Of a stretch of 58,082 bases of DNA, positions 18,132 to 26,962 are shown in pieces. Source of the DNA: Hyphomicrobiales bacterium (GTDB lineage Bacteria; Pseudomonadota; Alphaproteobacteria; Rhizobiales; CAJQND01); NCBI GenBank assembly GCA_028285595.1, contig JANQOW010000079.1, forward strand, positions 1 through 58,082. Direction: 5' to 3'. The stretch's first letter is position 1, and every line of letters begins with the position of its first letter. The position numbers were made by a program, and so were the translations under genes. The notes below the pieces were generated by a model. The model made no database searches. It saw only the letters and a program-made list of their open reading frames with translations, and had not been told where the DNA came from.

Positions 18132-19184
18132 TCATCTGCGGCAATCAAACACCAGCTCTTTACCGCGCTCTACGCGATCGAAGCGCCAGCTGCTGTCGGC
18201 CTGGCACTTCCACTCCACCTGTACGTGGGTGGTGTGCTTGGCAACCTCCGGCTCGGCACACAAAGCGTCGCTCACTTCAAAGATGCACAGCTTCTCGCCG
18301 TTGCACTTGGATTCAATGCGCGGTTTCGCATCACATCGCGGTTGCTGGCTGGGATCTGCAAAGCTGCGCATATCGGCGCGCCGCACCATGTAGGGGATCT
18401 GACCAGCAACAGCGGATGGCGCATCAGGATTTGAACATAAGACAAGTGACCCGTCTGCGCTCTCCAAAGCCCTGAGGCCAGGATGCTTCTTGCCGGAACT
18501 GCGGCACGTGGCCTGTGCCGAGGCGCTGGCTGTCGTCTCCGTGCCCTTGGCAACCACGAAAAGGACGGCGTAATCCAGCTTACTGCAGCCGGGCACAGCA
18601 GGCATGGAATGACCGGGGTTGACCGGAAACGCACCCTTCAGGGCGTTGTCCGGCGTGCAAACGGCACCCAAAGAAGCGGGACGGTAGCGCGCAGACCGGC
18701 ATGGCAAGTGCGTGACGTCATAGAGTTTCGCGCCGTACTCAAGCTCCCAGCGCATCTCGCCAGAATCATCCATCGGATGAACCGTCAAGACGGATATGGT
18801 TTCCCGGTCGCCGGTCACGAGGTACTTGCCCGGCGGAACAGAGAACTCGGGCTTTTCCATGATGAGACCGTTCTCGTCCAGCCACCAGTCTTCCTGGTCA
18901 AACTTCCATTTGGCCGGAGCTACGCCGCCGGTCGTCTTTAATCTGTCAAAGCGTCTCAGCCACACTCCGCGCGGACCGGGATCCTTGCGCCACAATCCCC
19001 AGGTCTGGGCGCCGGTGCCGGACGTGGCGTTCGGGTCGCCTAATGCTGCGATGTATTGGGTATCGATACGTTTGAACACCACTTGCGTTTCAGCCAAGGC
19101 CACAGTGGACGCAATGACAAAGCCCAAGAGCAGGGCGCAAAGGCGCACCACACTAAGCGGTACTGTTCTCAAGCTGAAAGGCAT
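18132..19184 (-). CDS. Secreted protein of unknown function, SUEL-lectin-like C-terminus
   Basis: Exported protein of 350 residues with a signal peptide at about 1-31 (ending VALAE). I do not recognise the central part, which includes LTVHPMDDSGEMRWELEYG and several cysteines. The last ~75 residues contain a regular Cys pattern, CDAKPRIESKCNGEKLC ... ALCAEP ... VEWKC, recalling galactose/rhamnose-binding SUEL-type domains. Even Cys spacing suggests disulfides and an extracytoplasmic location. The match is by eye and weak. Another small secreted protein lies just upstream on the same strand. Confidence 0.6.
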   Translation of the reverse strand: MPFSLRTVPLSVVRLCALLLGFVIASTVALAETQVVFKRIDTQYIAALGDPNATSGTGAQTWGLWRKDPGPRGVWLRRFDRLKTTGGVAPAKWKFDQEDWWLDENGLIMEKPEFSVPPGKYLVTGDRETISVLTVHPMDDSGEMRWELEYGAKLYDVTHLPCRSARYRPASLGAVCTPDNALKGAFPVNPGHSMPAVPGCSKLDYAVLFVVAKGTETTASASAQATCRSSGKKHPGLRALESADGSLVLCSNPDAPSAVAGQIPYMVRRADMRSFADPSQQPRCDAKPRIESKCNGEKLCIFEVSDALCAEPEVAKHTTHVQVEWKCQADSSWRFDRVERGKELVFDCRR

Positions 19185-19238
19185 CCCTGGTCTCCTTGTA
19201 TCGTATCATTGTCGTGGGTGATGTGTTGCGCTCCGGTG

Positions 19239-19811
19239 TCATCGGCGCCAGCCATCTGCTGCGGATTTTGTCACGTTTGACCCACGGTGAACGTTAAAAG
19301 CGCATGAAAGGATCATCACCTGCGCCTTGACCGCGGCCACGCCTGAGGACGTTGCGACGGCCATGACAGTTTCTTGCGGAAAGTTCACCGTTATGAGCCA
19401 AGAGCGGGTGGTGTACTGATCAGAGGTGAAGGCCACCGCAACAAGAGTGTCTTGCGTGGACGACACCAGTTTCGCAGGCTTGGACACCGGCCCGTCAAGG
19501 GCAACCCGCAGGGCGGTCTGTGGTTCCAAAGATGGGTTCCAATACAATCCGACCTTATCACGCAAGGCGACACCATCCCCGTCATACACCCATGGCGAAA
19601 AGCTCTGGGTCCCGGCAACCTTGCCAAGATACTTGCTGGGCCCGTAGCTGATGGCGCCTCTGCCGTCGGCCACTTGGCATTCCATGGCGGTGCGCATCTT
19701 GATGTCGGCAGCGGTTGCGGGAAGGCCACCCGCGATGATCGCCATCATCACCGCGCCCGCAGGCCACCCGCAAAGGCCTGTTCCAAGCCGTTTTTCGTCT
19801 TTGTATGCCAT
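19239..19811 (-). CDS. Small secreted hypothetical protein
   Basis: 190 residues from the ATG at 19809-19811. A hydrophobic N-terminal segment (GWPAGAVMMAIIAGGLPATAA) looks like a signal peptide with a possible cleavage after TAA. The mature part is beta-rich with two cysteines, one near its start (MECQVADG) and one near the end (ILSCAFN), which could bond. No family recognised. An upstream in-frame start at 19856 would only lengthen the cytoplasmic leader. It precedes the 350-residue secreted protein on the same strand with a 54-base gap, so the two may work together. Confidence 0.6.
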   Translation of the reverse strand: MAYKDEKRLGTGLCGWPAGAVMMAIIAGGLPATAADIKMRTAMECQVADGRGAISYGPSKYLGKVAGTQSFSPWVYDGDGVALRDKVGLYWNPSLEPQTALRVALDGPVSKPAKLVSSTQDTLVAVAFTSDQYTTRSWLITVNFPQETVMAVATSSGVAAVKAQVMILSCAFNVHRGSNVTKSAADGWRR

Positions 19812-19982
19812 CGAACGCCAATGTCGAAACCAGACACATGCTATGCCATGCTGCATGTTTGCCTGTCATGTTGCAAAAGAGATCTTAGAGGCTGCGATTT
19901 TGCAGCATCTCGACAATGGCGCCCAGATCTTCAATATCTTCGTGAACCGTGACGGCAAGCTTACCTAAGGAGGCAGTGGCTT

Positions 19983-20912
19983 ATGGCAACCCATCATTTG
20001 GACGACAGCGTGATCCAACCCTACTGGGACAATTCCGTGGAGCCACGCTTGGTGATCGCTCCGGGGGACACAGTTGTTTTCGAGTGCAGGGACGCGTCCG
20101 GCCAACTCTCGGCTTCCTCCACGGTCGAAGACTATCTCAGCGTTGATCGCTCCATGGTCCATGCGCTCAACGGATCTGTTTACGTGGAAGGCGCCGAACC
20201 GGGCGACGTCTTGGAGGTGGAGATCCTGGACATGCACCATAAGGGCTGGGGGTGGACCGGGTTCAAGTCTGGCTTCGGCCTTCTGGCGGACGACTTTCCC
20301 GAACCCCATTTCCACATCTGGGAACTGGTCGGCGACGACTGCGTGTTCGGGACCAACGGCATCATCGTGCCCTTTGAACCCATGCCAGGCTGTGTCGGCG
20401 TTGCGCTGGCCGAGGATGGTCGCTTTGACACCATCCCGCCACGCATCAACGGAGGCAATGTTGATATTCGCGATCTCACCACAGGATCAACATTTTGGTT
20501 GCCGGTATTGGTGCCGGGGGCACTCTTTTCCACGGGCGACTGCCATGCAGCCCAAGGCCAGGGCGAGGTGTGCGGCACCGGAATCGAGTGCCCGATGACC
20601 GTGACGCTGAAGTTCCAGGTCCGCAAAGACATGACCGTCAAGGAACTCCAGTACTACCGCCCCAGCCCGATCTCGAAGGTGGACAGCGCCGGCTATCATG
20701 CCACCAGTGCCCACGGGCCCGATCTCTATGTGAACGCCCAAAACGCCGTGCGCTATATGATTGACTGGCTGGTCGACAGCCATGGCCTAACGCGCGAGCA
20801 GGCCTATGTGCTGTGCAGCGCGGCCGGCAATCTGCACATCAGCGAGATTGTGGATCAGCCCAACTGGGTCATCTCGTGCCACATGCCTTTGGCGATTTTT
20901 GCCCGTAGTTAG
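19983..20912 (+). CDS. Acetamidase/formamidase family hydrolase
   Basis: Predicted amidase of 309 residues releasing ammonia from formamide, acetamide or a related small amide. It matches the FmdA/AmdA fold: YWDNSVEPRLVIAPGDTVVFECRDASGQ-type opening, DMHHKGWGWTGF, PRINGGNVDIRDL, FSTGDCHAAQGQGEVCGTGIE (the conserved Asp/His/Glu/Cys cluster around the active site) and a C-terminal SAAGNLHISEIVD. AGGAGG lies ten bases before the ATG. The neighbour is a flavin monooxygenase in the same direction. Together they could release nitrogen from a small organic compound, which is inference. Confidence 0.88.
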   Translation: MATHHLDDSVIQPYWDNSVEPRLVIAPGDTVVFECRDASGQLSASSTVEDYLSVDRSMVHALNGSVYVEGAEPGDVLEVEILDMHHKGWGWTGFKSGFGLLADDFPEPHFHIWELVGDDCVFGTNGIIVPFEPMPGCVGVALAEDGRFDTIPPRINGGNVDIRDLTTGSTFWLPVLVPGALFSTGDCHAAQGQGEVCGTGIECPMTVTLKFQVRKDMTVKELQYYRPSPISKVDSAGYHATSAHGPDLYVNAQNAVRYMIDWLVDSHGLTREQAYVLCSAAGNLHISEIVDQPNWVISCHMPLAIFARS

Positions 20913-21011
20913 AAAAGTTCGAACCAGTACGTCAAAAAATAATGTTTTTCAAAATCAACACATAGGTGCAAGCTTTCCTCCACAGTATCCAGACGAGGAA
21001 GGGACCAGCAC

Positions 21012-22286
21012 ATGTCGATCGAGAAGGTTGAAGCGCTTGTGGTGGGCGCAGGCCAGGCCGGCATCGCCATGAGTGAACATCTGAGCGCGGCAAATGTGCC
21101 CCATCTGGTCTTGGAGCGCAGCCGGATTGCAGAGCGTTGGCGCTCGGAGCGCTGGGACAGTCTGGTCGCCAACGGGCCGGCCTGGCATGACCGCTTCCCT
21201 GGCCTGGAGTTCGAAAACGCCAGCCCGGACGCGTTTGTGCCCAAGGAGCAGGTGGCCGATTACTTTGTCGCCTACGCAGAGCAGATCAAAGCCCCCATCC
21301 GCTGCGGCGTGGAGGTGCGTGAGGTGCGCCGGAACGACGAGGGGCCGGGATTTCGGGTGGAAACCTCCGACGGGATCATCGAGGCCAATCACGTTATTGC
21401 CGCGACCGGGCCGTTTCAGAAGCCGATCATCCCCCCCATTGTTCCGGGCGAGGCAAGCGTGAGGCAGCTTCACTCCAATGCCTATCGCAATCCTGAGCAG
21501 TTGCCGGAAGGTGCGGTCCTCGTGGTGGGGGCCGGCTCATCGGGCGTGCAGATTGCAGACGAACTCCGCCGTGCCGGTCGGCAGGTCTATCTCTCCGTCG
21601 GTCCGCACGACCGTCCGCCTCGGCGCTACCGCGCGCGCGACAATGTGTGGTGGCTTGGCGTGCTGGGCAAATGGGACATGGCAACGCCTGGGCCTGGCAC
21701 GGAACATGTGACCATATCGGTGAGCGGTGCCCGTGGAGGACACACCATCGACTTTCGAGATCTGGCCGCGCAAGGCATGACCTTGGTGGGACGCACCGAG
21801 TCGTATGCAAACGGCGTAATGCACTTTGCCCCTGACGTGGCGCAGAACATCACCAAGGGAGACGAGAACTACCTTTCCGTGCTGGATGAGGCGGACGCCT
21901 ACATCGCTCGCAACGGCCTGGACTTGCCCGAAGAACCCGAAGCGCGTGTTTTAGGACCAATGCCGGACTGCGCCAGCAATCCTCTCCTGGAGCTCGATCT
22001 GGCGAAGGCCGGCGTCAGCACAGTGTTGTGGGCGACCGGTTATGCTGTGGATTATTGCTGGCTGAAGGTTGATGCCTTTGATGACGCAGGCAAGCCGCTA
22101 CATCAGCGCGGTGTGTCTAAGGAACCGGGGATTTACTTTCTCGGCCTGCCGTGGCTGTCGCGCCGCGGGTCCTCGTTCATCTGGGGGGTGTGGCACGATG
22201 CGAAGTTTCTGGCCGACCAGATCTCGATCCAAAGAGGCTATCAGGCCTATCGCGGGTCTGCCGAGCGTCACACTGCAGCGGCGTAA
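21012..22286 (+). CDS. Flavin-containing monooxygenase-type FAD/NAD(P) oxidoreductase
   Basis: Flavoprotein of 424 residues related to FMO/CzcO-type monooxygenases. Two Rossmann motifs are visible: the FAD-binding GAGQAGIAMSEHL near the N-terminus and the NADP-binding GAGSSGVQIADEL near residue 177. The ATGPFQKP segment after the first domain is typical. C-terminal motifs include LWATGYAVDY and GIYFLGLPWLSRRGSSF. GAGGAAGG precedes the ATG. Likely substrates are small amines, sulfides or ketones. The 99-base gap from the formamidase gene is AT-rich and may hold its own promoter. Confidence 0.85.
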   Translation: MSIEKVEALVVGAGQAGIAMSEHLSAANVPHLVLERSRIAERWRSERWDSLVANGPAWHDRFPGLEFENASPDAFVPKEQVADYFVAYAEQIKAPIRCGVEVREVRRNDEGPGFRVETSDGIIEANHVIAATGPFQKPIIPPIVPGEASVRQLHSNAYRNPEQLPEGAVLVVGAGSSGVQIADELRRAGRQVYLSVGPHDRPPRRYRARDNVWWLGVLGKWDMATPGPGTEHVTISVSGARGGHTIDFRDLAAQGMTLVGRTESYANGVMHFAPDVAQNITKGDENYLSVLDEADAYIARNGLDLPEEPEARVLGPMPDCASNPLLELDLAKAGVSTVLWATGYAVDYCWLKVDAFDDAGKPLHQRGVSKEPGIYFLGLPWLSRRGSSFIWGVWHDAKFLADQISIQRGYQAYRGSAERHTAAA

Positions 22287-22299
22287 AGCTCGTTCGCTC

Positions 22300-23118
22300 C
22301 TAGCCCGCCAGTTCCTCAGAGCGCCTGGTTGCTGCCGCGATACCCTCGCGCAGGATGCGGGGCATGGCATCATCGGCCATCAACACGTCAAGCGCTGCAG
22401 CCGTCGTGCCGGCCGGCGAGGTAACGTTCTCGCGCAAGGTGGAGGCGGGCAGCGGCGATTGGTGCACAAGCTCCCCTGCCCCGGCCACCGTGGCCCGGGC
22501 AAGCTTCATGGCGATATCGGCCGGAAGGCCTTCCGCCTCACCTGCGGCCGCCATGCACTCGACCAGATGGAAGACATAGGCCGGGCCTGAACCGGAGACC
22601 CCGGTGACAGCATCCATCAGCTTTTCATCGTCGATCGCCACCACCTCGCCAATGGCGCTGAGCAAGCTGCTGGCCAGCTCCACTTGGCCCTCAGAACAAT
22701 TGGCGTTCGGACAGAGTGCCGTGATACCCCGGCCCACGGCTGCGGGTGTGTTGGGCATGGCCCGGATGATGGTGGCATCGCTGCCGAATGCCGCCTCAAA
22801 ACCGGCAATAGTGCGCCCGGCCGCAACGGAGATGTAAAGAGGCTTGGATTGGTTCAACGCCTCAAGCTGAGGCAGGACCGCATCCATCATTTGCGGCTTC
22901 ACGGCCAGCAGGACCACATCCACATTGTCCAGGCTGGCAAGATCCGGGTTAACCGCGAAGCCATACTGATCTGCAAGGCTGAGCATCTCATCGGAAACGA
23001 CCGGATCAGAAATAGCAATCTGGTCCGGTGGTGTCCCCTGCTTCAGCCAACCGTCCAGCATGGCCCCGCCCATTTTGCCGGCTCCGATCAGGAGCAGCAT
23101 GCCGGCGAGTTGCACCAT
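22300..23118 (-). CDS. proC: Pyrroline-5-carboxylate reductase
   Basis: Last step of proline synthesis: NADPH-dependent reduction of 1-pyrroline-5-carboxylate. The 272-residue protein has the Rossmann motif LIGAGKMGGAMLDGWL, the central VLLAVKPQ and RAMPNTPAAVGRG, and the C-terminal signature DAVTGVSGSGPAYVFHLVE. The ATG at 23118 overlaps the TAA of the upstream YbjN-type gene by one base (TAATG), so translation may be coupled. Conventional length and no anomalies. Confidence 0.96.
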   Translation of the reverse strand: MVQLAGMLLLIGAGKMGGAMLDGWLKQGTPPDQIAISDPVVSDEMLSLADQYGFAVNPDLASLDNVDVVLLAVKPQMMDAVLPQLEALNQSKPLYISVAAGRTIAGFEAAFGSDATIIRAMPNTPAAVGRGITALCPNANCSEGQVELASSLLSAIGEVVAIDDEKLMDAVTGVSGSGPAYVFHLVECMAAAGEAEGLPADIAMKLARATVAGAGELVHQSPLPASTLRENVTSPAGTTAAALDVLMADDAMPRILREGIAAATRRSEELAG

Positions 23119-23618
23119 TAGGCTTCGCCGTGGGTCTCAAGCAGACAGGATTGAATGGCGTCTTCCGCGCTTTGCCCGGCCCATAGGACAAACTGGAAGG
23201 CGGGATAGTAGCGCTCACACGATTCCAAAGCGCTTACAAGGAGCGACTCGCATTGCTCAGGCAAGATCTCCGCACCGCCGCTCAAAAACATCCCGTTACG
23301 GAACATCAGAGCACCATCCTGGCGCCACAGATCGAAGTGGCCAATGAAGAGTTGCTCGTTGATCAGCGAGACAAGTCGGCTGATTTCTTCGCGCCGGTTC
23401 ACCGGAACGCGCAAATCAAAAGTGGCGGCGAGATGTACGCTCTCCAAATCATCGCGCCAGTTCATGCACACATGCAGATCGCTCCAGGAGCCCTCCACGG
23501 TCATGTTGACTTCATCGTCCCCTGGGCGGTCGAAACACCAACCGCGTAAGGAAGCGAGCGCCTCCATAACATCCATGGGATTTGCTTCTGGTAGAATATA
23601 AGCAGGCAGAGCCGACAT
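23118..23618 (-). CDS. YbjN-domain protein
   Basis: Cytoplasmic 166-residue protein of the YbjN family, named as putative sensory/regulatory proteins with a type III secretion chaperone-like fold. Recognised from NPMDVMEALASLRGWCFDRP, the VEGSWSDLHVCMNWRDDLESVHLAA strand block and the RREEISRLVSLINEQLFIGHFDLW helix. The molecular role is not settled. In Alphaproteobacteria it commonly sits directly before proC, as here with a one-base overlap, hinting at a conserved but unexplained link. Confidence 0.85.
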   Translation of the reverse strand: MSALPAYILPEANPMDVMEALASLRGWCFDRPGDDEVNMTVEGSWSDLHVCMNWRDDLESVHLAATFDLRVPVNRREEISRLVSLINEQLFIGHFDLWRQDGALMFRNGMFLSGGAEILPEQCESLLVSALESCERYYPAFQFVLWAGQSAEDAIQSCLLETHGEA

Positions 23619-23830
23619 TCCTTATTCCCTTGCCTAGCGGTTATACGGCCCGACCGGCACCAAGAGCGCCATTGCAGGCCGCCACAAGATTTCCGTTTCG
23701 AATCAAGCAACCGACTACGGGAGCGAAACTGCCCGAGTGACTGAATCGGCGCAAGAGCCCATTCACTCCTCGCTCAAGTCCGTCCACAAGACAGCCTAGG
23801 CATGCCAGTGGTTAACAGGAGGTAAACGTC

Positions 23831-24157
23831 TTAGTCGGCATCCGGCTTTGCCGTTTTGGACTTGGCCGGGGCCTTCCGGCTGCGGGGCGCGGGCTTCTTA
23901 GCGGTGAGCGCGGCCACCTGCTCTTCCAGGGCGGCCACTTTGCTGCGCAGTTCGTCATTCTCCTGGCGCGCCTTGGCGGCCATGTCGCGCACCGCGTCGA
24001 ACTCTTCGCGCTGCACCACTTCCAGATCGTTCAATACGCGCTCGGCCTGATTACGGAACACGGTATCAAGCTCCCCGCGGATGCCTTGGGCAGCGCCGGC
24101 GGCGTTGGTCATCATTTTTGCAAGTTCATCAAAGAAACGCGCTGATGAGGTATTCAT
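23831..24157 (-). CDS. ubiK: UbiK/BMFP-type accessory factor
   Basis: Small 108-residue protein of the YqiC/UbiK family. In enterobacteria UbiK supports aerobic ubiquinone synthesis and binds lipid. The N-terminal amphipathic region contains FFDELAKMMTNAAGAAQGIRGEL. A coiled coil follows with the typical VQREEFDAVRDMAAKARQEN and a heptad-rich LRSKVAALEEQVAAL. The tail is Lys/Ala/Pro-rich and disordered. It is divergent from lgt, the usual alphaproteobacterial arrangement. Confidence 0.85.
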   Translation of the reverse strand: MNTSSARFFDELAKMMTNAAGAAQGIRGELDTVFRNQAERVLNDLEVVQREEFDAVRDMAAKARQENDELRSKVAALEEQVAALTAKKPAPRSRKAPAKSKTAKPDAD

Positions 24158-24247
24158 GAGATCGGTCCACGTAAAAACTTCGTCCTCCTGTTATGGGACC
24201 AGGAGCGCGGGCTTTCAAGGGCTTGACGGATTCGCGCGAAGCACATC

Positions 24248-25090
24248 ATGGTCACTCCCAAGGCCGCCGCGCAAACTGACAAGCCGGATCACCAGATGAA
24301 CTTTCCCGCCATCGACCCCGTAGCTCTGCAGCTCGGCCCGGTTGAGATTAAATGGTATGGGCTGGCCTACGTGGCCGGCCTGACCTTCGCCTGGTGGTAT
24401 GCCCGCAGGCTCGTGGCGAAGGATCGGCTCTGGGATCAAAACTCCCTCACGCCCCAACTGGTTGATGATCTATTGTTCTGGTGCGCGGTCGGGGTGATCG
24501 CCGGCGGGCGTCTGGGCTATGTGGCGTTCTACAATCCCAGCCATTATCTGGCCAACCCGGTTGAGGCCCTGGCGATCTGGCAGGGCGGCATGTCCTTCCA
24601 TGGCGGCTTTCTGGGCGTGGTGGTGGCCATGTACCTGTTTGCCTGGGTCAAGGAAGTGGACTTCCTGCAAACCTTCGATCTGGCCGGAGCGGTGGTTCCC
24701 ATCGGGCTCTTCTTCGGGCGCCTTGCAAACTTCATCAATGCGGAACTGTGGGGGCGGACCACCGATGTGCCGTGGGGCGTTGTCTTCCCCGGCGGCGGGC
24801 CGGAGCCGCGTCATCCCAGTCAGCTTTATGAGGCGGTCCTGGAAGGATTGGTGCTGTTCATCGTGATCTGGTGGCTGGTGCACAGAGGTCTGAAGTTCCA
24901 CCGGCCCGGATACATCGCCGGCGTGTTCGCATTGGGCTATGGCCTCTCTCGGATATTGGTGGAGTTTTTCCGTGAGCCGGATGCTCATATTGGCTATCTG
25001 GCCGGGCCCATCACCATGGGCATGGTGCTCTCCTTACCCATGGTCTTGGCGGGCACAGGACTGATGGCCTGGGCCTGGAGCCGGGAATGA
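24248..25090 (+). CDS. lgt: Prolipoprotein diacylglyceryl transferase
   Basis: Inner-membrane enzyme that transfers diacylglycerol from phosphatidylglycerol to the lipobox cysteine of prolipoproteins. The 280-residue, seven-helix protein shows GGRLGYVAFYNP, WQGGMSFHGGFLGVV (HGG motif) and the signature GRLANFINAELWGRTTD. The homologous region begins at MNFPAIDPV (24296). The ATG at 24248 adds 16 polar residues, and neither has a strong Shine-Dalgarno, so the true start may be 24296. The stop overlaps the next gene (ATGA at 25087). Lipoproteins encoded nearby are clients. Confidence 0.96.
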   Translation: MVTPKAAAQTDKPDHQMNFPAIDPVALQLGPVEIKWYGLAYVAGLTFAWWYARRLVAKDRLWDQNSLTPQLVDDLLFWCAVGVIAGGRLGYVAFYNPSHYLANPVEALAIWQGGMSFHGGFLGVVVAMYLFAWVKEVDFLQTFDLAGAVVPIGLFFGRLANFINAELWGRTTDVPWGVVFPGGGPEPRHPSQLYEAVLEGLVLFIVIWWLVHRGLKFHRPGYIAGVFALGYGLSRILVEFFREPDAHIGYLAGPITMGMVLSLPMVLAGTGLMAWAWSRE

Positions 25091-26184
25091 GCGCAGACGG
25101 CCAGACCCCGCTTGAGGCCGAGTTGAAGGCACAGATCGCCCAAGACGGGCCCATCTCGATTGCACACTACGTGGCCCAAGTGTTGGGGCATCCAAAGCAC
25201 GGTTACTATATGAGCCGTGATCCGTTTGGTGGGCGGGGCGATTTCATCACCGCACCGGAGGTGAGCCAGATTTTCGGCGAGCTGATTGGTGTGTGGTGCG
25301 CAGCCGGTTATCAGATGATCGGCGCGCCGGAGCGTTTTGCGCTTGTGGAACTGGGACCTGGGCGTGGCACGCTCATGAGTGATGTCTTGCGGGCAGCCAA
25401 GGTGATGCCGGGCTTCCTCGCCGCCGCCGAAGTGCACCTTGTGGAAACCAGTCCGCTGCTCACACAGAACCAGAAAATCAAGCTGAACGGTGCCGGCGTT
25501 CCGGTGAACTGGCATCCGACCTTGGAGAGCATACCGGAGATGCCGTTCATTGTTCTGGCGAACGAGTTTTTCGACGCGCTCCCTATCCGCCAGCTTCAAA
25601 AGGGCGCGGCCGGTTGGCATGAACGGGTGGTGGGATTGGATGAAGATGCCCTAACCTTCGGTCTTGCGCAAAGTGAGGCGCCTCCCGCCTTTGCGGATCA
25701 GGGCGCGCCGGAGGGCACCATCGCTGAGATCTCACCAATACGGGACCAGGTGGCACAAACCCTTGGCGCCCGGTTGGCCGCCCATCGCGGCTGCGGACTG
25801 ATCATCGATTATGGTCACACACGCAGCGCACCCGGCGACACGCTGCAGGCCATGTCCAAACACGGGTATGTGGATGTATTGCATCGGCCCGGCCACTGCG
25901 ATGTGACCAGCCATGTGGACTTTCAGAGCTTGGCCCGAAACATCGAGGCGGGCGGCGCCAAAACCTACGGCCCCGTGCCTCAAGGGCCGTTCCTCCACGC
26001 CATGGGACTTGAAGTGCGCGCAGAGAAGCTTAAAGAAAAAGCCATGAGCCGTCAGAAGCGCCTGATCGACAGTGCCGTGGAGCGCCTCGCCGGGCGCGAC
26101 CAGATGGGGGAGCTGTTCAAAGTTTTGGCCTTCACCCACCCCGACTGCCCCATGCCGGCGCCGTTTGAAGGATTGAGCCCATGA
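25087..26184 (+). CDS. SAM-dependent methyltransferase, MidA/NDUFAF7 family
   Basis: Predicted protein arginine methyltransferase of 365 residues, homologous to mitochondrial NDUFAF7, which methylates a complex I subunit. Family motifs: ISIAHYVAQVLGHPKHGYYM, GDFITAPEVSQIFGELIG, the SAM site VELGPGRGTLM, ANEFFDALPIRQ, and DYGHTRSAPGDTLQAM. It overlaps lgt upstream and pgeF downstream by four bases each (ATGA), a tight three-gene unit common in Alphaproteobacteria. Function as a complex I assembly factor is by homology. Confidence 0.9.
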   Translation: MSADGQTPLEAELKAQIAQDGPISIAHYVAQVLGHPKHGYYMSRDPFGGRGDFITAPEVSQIFGELIGVWCAAGYQMIGAPERFALVELGPGRGTLMSDVLRAAKVMPGFLAAAEVHLVETSPLLTQNQKIKLNGAGVPVNWHPTLESIPEMPFIVLANEFFDALPIRQLQKGAAGWHERVVGLDEDALTFGLAQSEAPPAFADQGAPEGTIAEISPIRDQVAQTLGARLAAHRGCGLIIDYGHTRSAPGDTLQAMSKHGYVDVLHRPGHCDVTSHVDFQSLARNIEAGGAKTYGPVPQGPFLHAMGLEVRAEKLKEKAMSRQKRLIDSAVERLAGRDQMGELFKVLAFTHPDCPMPAPFEGLSP

Positions 26185-26948
26185 TCGAAGCTGAAAGCCT
26201 GACCATATCGCCGGCTGTGCTCCACGGGTTCTTCACCCGCCAGAACGGTCACTCCTCAGGACTGTATGCCTCCTTAAACACCGGACTTGGCTCTGATGAT
26301 GACCGCGAAAAGGTGATGCAGAACCGCACCTTGATAGCCGATAAGCTGGGGGTGCCCGTCTCCAGGTTGATTGCGCCCTATCAACATCACAGCTCGGATG
26401 CGGTGATCGCCACGGAGGCCTGGCCCGCTCAACATGGGCCCAAGGCCGATGCGGTGGTGACGGCAACGCCAGGCCTGGCCATCTCGGTCAACACAGCCGA
26501 CTGCACACCTATTCTCTTTGTTGATCCCGAGGCCAAAGTGATCGGAGCGGCCCATGCGGGCTGGAAGGGTGCATTGGGCGGCGTCATCAAGTGGACCGTT
26601 GCTGCGATGGAAGAAGTGGGCGCGGCACGCACGAATGTCAGAGCCGCCATCGGACCGACCATCTCTCAAAAAGCGTATGAGGTGGGGTCTGAGTACAGGC
26701 AGCGTTTTCTGGCGGAGGACGAAGGGTTCGACCGCTTTTTCGCTGCCGCTGAGCGCGACGGCCATTTCATGTTCGATCTGCCGGGCTTCGTTGAGCTGCG
26801 CCTGCGTGAAGCTGGTGTTGGCGCAGTGGAGAATCTGAAGCTGTGCACCTATTCCGATGAGGACCGGTTCTTCAGCTACCGGCGCACCACACACCGCAAA
26901 GAACCAGATTATGGCCGCCAACTCTCGGCCATCGTCATCAGAGACTAG
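26181..26948 (+). CDS. pgeF: Peptidoglycan editing factor / purine nucleoside phosphorylase, PgeF (YfiH)
   Basis: DUF152/laccase-domain protein of 255 residues. The family acts on purine nucleosides and, in E. coli, edits peptidoglycan precursors. Metal-binding motifs are present: PYQHHSSDAV, VNTADCTPILFVD and AAHAGWKGALGG, plus the C-terminal LCTYSDEDRFFSYRRTTHRKEP and a closing GRQLSAIVIRD. The start overlaps the methyltransferase stop. Some older annotations call the family polyphenol oxidase. Cytoplasmic, no signal peptide. Confidence 0.92.
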   Translation: MIEAESLTISPAVLHGFFTRQNGHSSGLYASLNTGLGSDDDREKVMQNRTLIADKLGVPVSRLIAPYQHHSSDAVIATEAWPAQHGPKADAVVTATPGLAISVNTADCTPILFVDPEAKVIGAAHAGWKGALGGVIKWTVAAMEEVGAARTNVRAAIGPTISQKAYEVGSEYRQRFLAEDEGFDRFFAAAERDGHFMFDLPGFVELRLREAGVGAVENLKLCTYSDEDRFFSYRRTTHRKEPDYGRQLSAIVIRD

Positions 26949-26962
26949 GAGACAAGAATACC

